Assembly: GCF_028550595.1 (NCBI RefSeq)
Contig: NZ_JAQQGN010000008.1
Coordinates: 91,732-155,731, forward strand
Source of the DNA: Luteimonas sp. BLCC-B24
Lineage (GTDB): Bacteria > Pseudomonadota > Gammaproteobacteria > Xanthomonadales > Xanthomonadaceae
Reading direction: 5' to 3'
DNA length: 64,000 nucleotides
How positions within the stretch are numbered: the first letter of the stretch is position 1; every line of letters starts with the position of its first letter. Shown piece by piece: positions 61,141-64,000 of this stretch. The translations under genes were made by a program, and so were the position numbers. The notes beneath the pieces were generated by a model. It searched no databases. It was not told the DNA's origin and saw only the letters and a program-made list of their open reading frames with translations.

Positions 61141-63678
61141 TCAGCCGTCGGTCATCGCCTCGGCCAGGAACGGCGCGGTGCGACTGCGCGCATCACGCGC
61201 CACGAGGTCGGGAGGCCCCGCCACGACGACCTGTCCGCCGGCGTCGCCGGCGCCCGGGCCCATGTCGATGATCCAGTCACTGGCGGCGGCAACGCGCATG
61301 TCGTGTTCGACCACGACCACCGTACTGCCCGCCTCCACCAGGGCCTGCAGCTGCAGCATCAGGGTGTCGACATCGGACGGGTGCAGGCCGGTCGTGGGTT
61401 CGTCGAGCACGTAGACGCTGCCCGCGCGCTGCGCACGTTGGAGTTCGCTGGCGAGCTTGATGCGCTGGGCCTCGCCGCCCGAAAACTCGGTGGCCGGTTG
61501 GCCCAGGCGCAGGTAACCCAGACCGACCTCCAGCAGCACCGACAACGGCCGCGCCACCGCGGCATCGTCGGCGAAGAACGTCGAGGCCTCGGCCACGGTC
61601 ATGTCCAGCACGTCGGCGATGGTCTTGCCGCGCAGCGTGACCTCCAGCGTCTGCGCGTTGTAACGCCGGCCGTGGCAGGTCGGGCACGGCGCGTAGACGC
61701 TGGGCATGAACAGCAGTTCCACGCTGACGAAACCCTCGCCGTCGCAGGTGGCGCAGCGGCCCTTGGCGACGTTGAACGAGAACCGGCCGGCATCGTAGCG
61801 CCGGCGCTTCGCCATCGGCGTGGCTGCGAACCGCTTGCGCACGTGGTCGAACAGGCCGGTGTACGTGGCGAGATTGGAGCGCGGTGTCCGCCCGATCGGT
61901 TTCTGGTCGACCCGCACCAGACGCCGCACCGCATCGAGACCCTCGTCGATGCGTCCGCCGACCGCGGTATCGACATCGCGCTCGAGCGGATCCAGCGGTG
62001 TGTCGTCCTCGCCGTCCCGCTGCGTGCCGACGTGCGCAGCCAGCAGTTCCACCAGCGCCTGGCTGATCAACGACGACTTGCCCGAGCCACTGACGCCGGT
62101 GACCGTCGTGAACACGCCGAGCGGAATGTCGACGTCCAGCCCCCGCACGTTGTGGCGCTGGATGTCGCGCAGTGCCAGCCATGCCGTGGGGGTGCGCCCG
62201 TAGCGCGTGATCGGCGCATGACCCGCGAACAGGTAACGCCGCGTGGCCGACGCCTCGACCTTCGCAAGACCCGGTGGCGGGCCGCTGTAGAGCACCTGCC
62301 CGCCTTGCTCTCCCGCCCTGGGGCCGACATCGACGATCCAGTCGGCATGGCGGATCACGTCGATCTCGTGCTCGACCACGAACAACGAGTTGCCGGCGGC
62401 GCGCAGCTGGTCCAGCGCGCGCAGCAGCGCCTGCGCATCGGCCGGATGCAGGCCCGCCGAAGGCTCGTCCATCACGTAGACCACGCCGAACAGCTGCGAG
62501 CGGATCTGCGTGCCGAGGCGCAGGCGCTGCAGCTCACCCTGCGACAGTGTGGGCGTGGACCGGGCCAGCGCCAGGTGGCCGAGCCCCAGATCCTGCAGTA
62601 CCTGGATGCGCGCGCGCAGATCCTGGGCGATGCGCTGCGCGGCGAGCGCCTGCTCCGGGTGCGACTTCGCATGCGTCTTCCCCGCCGCTGCCGGCGCGAG
62701 CAGCGACGCCAGCGCGTCGAGCGGCTGCTGCGAGAACTCCGCGATATCGAGCCCGGCGAACGTCACCGACAGGGCCTCGCGCCGCAGGCGCTTGCCGTGG
62801 CATTCGGGACAGTCGGCGCCCACCAGGTACTGCGCCGCACGCTTCTTCTGCTGCGCGCTCTGGGTGTTGGCGAAGGTGTGCAGCACGTGCCGGCGCGCGC
62901 TGGTGAAGGTGCCCATGTAAGCGGGTTCGGTCTTGCGTTTGAGCGCGCGCTTCACTTCGGCGAGATCGAAGCCGGGATAGACCGGCACCACCGGTTGCTC
63001 GTCGGTGAACAGGATCCAGTCGCGCGTCTTCTTCGGCAGTTCCGCCCAGGGCACGTCGACGTCGATGCCCAACGTGGTGAGGATGTCGCGCTGGTTCTGT
63101 CCGTGCCAGGCGCCCGGCCAGGCGGCCACCGCGCGCTCGCGGATCGTCAGCGTGCGGTCGGGCACCATCGAGGCTTCGGTCGCGTCGTAGATGCGGCCGA
63201 GGCCGTGGCAGGTGGGACACGCGCCGGCCGGCGTATTCGGCGAAAATCCATCGGCATAGATGATGGCTTGCCCGCGCGGATAGTCGCCGGCGCGCGAATA
63301 CAGCATGCGCAGCGAATTGGAGATCGTCGTTAGGCTGCCGACCGACGAGCGCGCGGTCGGCGTGCCGCGCGCCTGCTGCAGCGCCACCGCCGGCGGCAGG
63401 CCTTCGATCGAATCGACCTGCGGCACGCCGGCCTGGTCGATCAATCGCCGCGCATACGGCGAGATCGAATCCAGATACCGCCGTTGCGCCTCGGCGAACA
63501 GCGTGCCGAACGCCAGCGACGACTTGCCCGAGCCCGACACCCCGGTGAACACCACCAGCGCATCGCGCGGGATGTCGACATCGACATCCTTGAGATTGTG
63601 CTCTCGCGCGCCGCGGACGCGGACGCAATCGGCCGGGGCGATGGATTTCGGCTTCGATTTTACGCTCGGCTTCGACAT
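61141..63678 (-). CDS. UvrA paralogue (UvrA2-like ABC ATPase)
   Basis: An 845-residue protein of the excinuclease UvrA family, started at the ATG at 63678 (MSKPSVKSKPKSIAP). The frame stays open upstream only through the repeat tract. Walker A GVSGSGKSS occurs twice (about 46-54 and in the second half), and the two signatures read LSQGELQR and FSGGEAQR. Zinc-finger cysteines appear as CATCDGEG and PCPTCHGRR in the second half, whereas the first half keeps only CPTCHG. It is about 95 residues shorter than true UvrA. Such paralogues are linked to DNA-binding drug tolerance or minor repair roles. No uvrB or uvrC is near. Confidence 0.87.
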   Translation of the reverse strand: MSKPSVKSKPKSIAPADCVRVRGAREHNLKDVDVDIPRDALVVFTGVSGSGKSSLAFGTLFAEAQRRYLDSISPYARRLIDQAGVPQVDSIEGLPPAVALQQARGTPTARSSVGSLTTISNSLRMLYSRAGDYPRGQAIIYADGFSPNTPAGACPTCHGLGRIYDATEASMVPDRTLTIRERAVAAWPGAWHGQNQRDILTTLGIDVDVPWAELPKKTRDWILFTDEQPVVPVYPGFDLAEVKRALKRKTEPAYMGTFTSARRHVLHTFANTQSAQQKKRAAQYLVGADCPECHGKRLRREALSVTFAGLDIAEFSQQPLDALASLLAPAAAGKTHAKSHPEQALAAQRIAQDLRARIQVLQDLGLGHLALARSTPTLSQGELQRLRLGTQIRSQLFGVVYVMDEPSAGLHPADAQALLRALDQLRAAGNSLFVVEHEIDVIRHADWIVDVGPRAGEQGGQVLYSGPPPGLAKVEASATRRYLFAGHAPITRYGRTPTAWLALRDIQRHNVRGLDVDIPLGVFTTVTGVSGSGKSSLISQALVELLAAHVGTQRDGEDDTPLDPLERDVDTAVGGRIDEGLDAVRRLVRVDQKPIGRTPRSNLATYTGLFDHVRKRFAATPMAKRRRYDAGRFSFNVAKGRCATCDGEGFVSVELLFMPSVYAPCPTCHGRRYNAQTLEVTLRGKTIADVLDMTVAEASTFFADDAAVARPLSVLLEVGLGYLRLGQPATEFSGGEAQRIKLASELQRAQRAGSVYVLDEPTTGLHPSDVDTLMLQLQALVEAGSTVVVVEHDMRVAAASDWIIDMGPGAGDAGGQVVVAGPPDLVARDARSRTAPFLAEAMTDG

Positions 63679-63783
63679 GCTGAGGCACTCGGGGGATGCG
63701 GGCGCATTATCCGCGCCGGCACGTGACGGGTGTGGCGGTGCCGCCGCCCGCTTCATCCCGGTGCCGACCGCGCCTCGACGCCA

Positions 63784-63893
63784 TCGCCTGCTGCTCTTGC
63801 GGTTGCTTTTGCTGTTGCTCTTGCGGCTGCTTTTGCTTTTGGGGTTGCTGTTGCTCTCGCGGTTGCTCTCGCTCTGGCATTTGCCGTTGCTCC
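63784..63893. repeat. TTGC-rich hexamer tract next to repeat copy C
   Basis: Imperfect tandem units TTGCGG, TTGCTT, TTGCTG and TTGCTC run for about 100 bases. On the minus strand they would translate to a Ser/Asn/Lys/Arg string, which explains the open frame in front of the UvrA paralogue. The tract stands in the same place, relative to the arm, as the CTTGGC tract beside copy A. Confidence 0.75.
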
Positions 63894-63894
63894 C

Positions 63895-64000
63895 AGCGCT
63901 TGATCTTGCGAGCCGTTTAGCGGGCCGAGCACCGGAGCCTGGCGCGGCCGTAGAGGCGCCCATGTCTGAGCGAAGCGAGTTTGGGCGCCGTGCCGCGTCA
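63895..64000 (+). repeat. Structured repeat arm, copy C (truncated by window end)
   Basis: Matches copy A from GAGCCGTTTAGCGGGCCGAG (63910) to the last base, where GTGCCGCGTCA also occurs after copy A. The hairpin stem is GGCGCCCA (63955-63962) with TGGGCGCC (63982-63989), around a 19-base loop that differs from copy A at one base. Relative to copy A two stem pairs are changed on both sides (C-G to G-C and A-T to C-G), so pairing is kept. Confidence 0.85.

Larger units (their letters stand above)
63679..64000. other. Gene-free window end with third repeat copy
   Basis: No credible gene upstream of the UvrA paralogue. After about 100 bases of ordinary GC-rich sequence, which should hold its promoter, come the TTGC-rich tract and the structured arm listed separately. 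The element is cut by the window end. Confidence 0.7.

Noticed and set aside
63679..63963. Extended N-terminus of the UvrA paralogue
   Set aside because: The extra 95 codons translate the TTGC tract and repeat arm into Ser/Asn/Lys/Arg low complexity. The family starts near the ATG at 63678.

Overview
The window is GC-rich (about 70 percent by eye) gammaproteobacterial chromosome, most likely from the Xanthomonadaceae (Lysobacteraceae), in the Lysobacter/Luteimonas/Stenotrophomonas/Xanthomonas neighbourhood. The evidence is an rpoE-rseA-mucD cluster without rseB, a pilus-type PilZ downstream of holB, GyrA with Gln at E. coli position 83, an enlarged LigA, a ugpC-zwf-glk-pgl-edd-eda cluster, and the style of the intergenic repeats. 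I see no rRNA, tRNA, CRISPR array, prophage or transposase.

Layout. 1-7471 (minus): envelope stress and housekeeping genes rpoE, rseA, mucD, lepA, lepB, DUF4845, rnc, era (cut by the window edge), with a sigma-E-type promoter in front of rpoE. 7730-10802: a fused beta-oxidation enzyme, a TetR repressor with a clear operator, and a small unknown gene. 10821-15374 (minus): pabB, mltG, tmk, holB, pilZ. 15440-21663 (minus): an Uup-like ABC-F protein, gyrA and mtnA. 21664-22712 has no gene but holds a structured repeat element with inverted arms. 22713-30951 (minus): smc, zipA, a fosX-like gene, ligA and epmA.

31291-51926 looks like one physiological unit for taking up and burning a glucan. It has a TonB-dependent receptor, a GH144/PF10091-type lipoprotein glycosidase, a sugar-binding lipoprotein with two permeases, a second large lipoprotein with an F5/8C domain and a six-hairpin catalytic domain, a separately encoded ABC ATPase, and the divergent Entner-Doudoroff genes zwf-glk-pgl-edd-eda. 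A LacI-family gene closes the locus. Three 14-bp sites fit TGNAANCGNTTNCA exactly: before lacI, before the glycosidase-transporter operon, and between the ATPase gene and zwf. They suggest one repressor ties polymer capture, import and glucose catabolism together.

52111-63678 carries a YciI-like protein, scpA-scpB-rluB (RluB with a very long Gly/Arg/Pro tail), a TPR plus 2-oxoglutarate/Fe(II) oxygenase protein with lower GC than its neighbours, an omega-amidase, a DUF885 peptidase and a UvrA paralogue. The last 200 bases hold a third copy of the repeat arm from 21.9-22.4 kb. Its hairpin stem differs from the other copies by two compensatory base-pair changes, which is the most unusual signal in the window.
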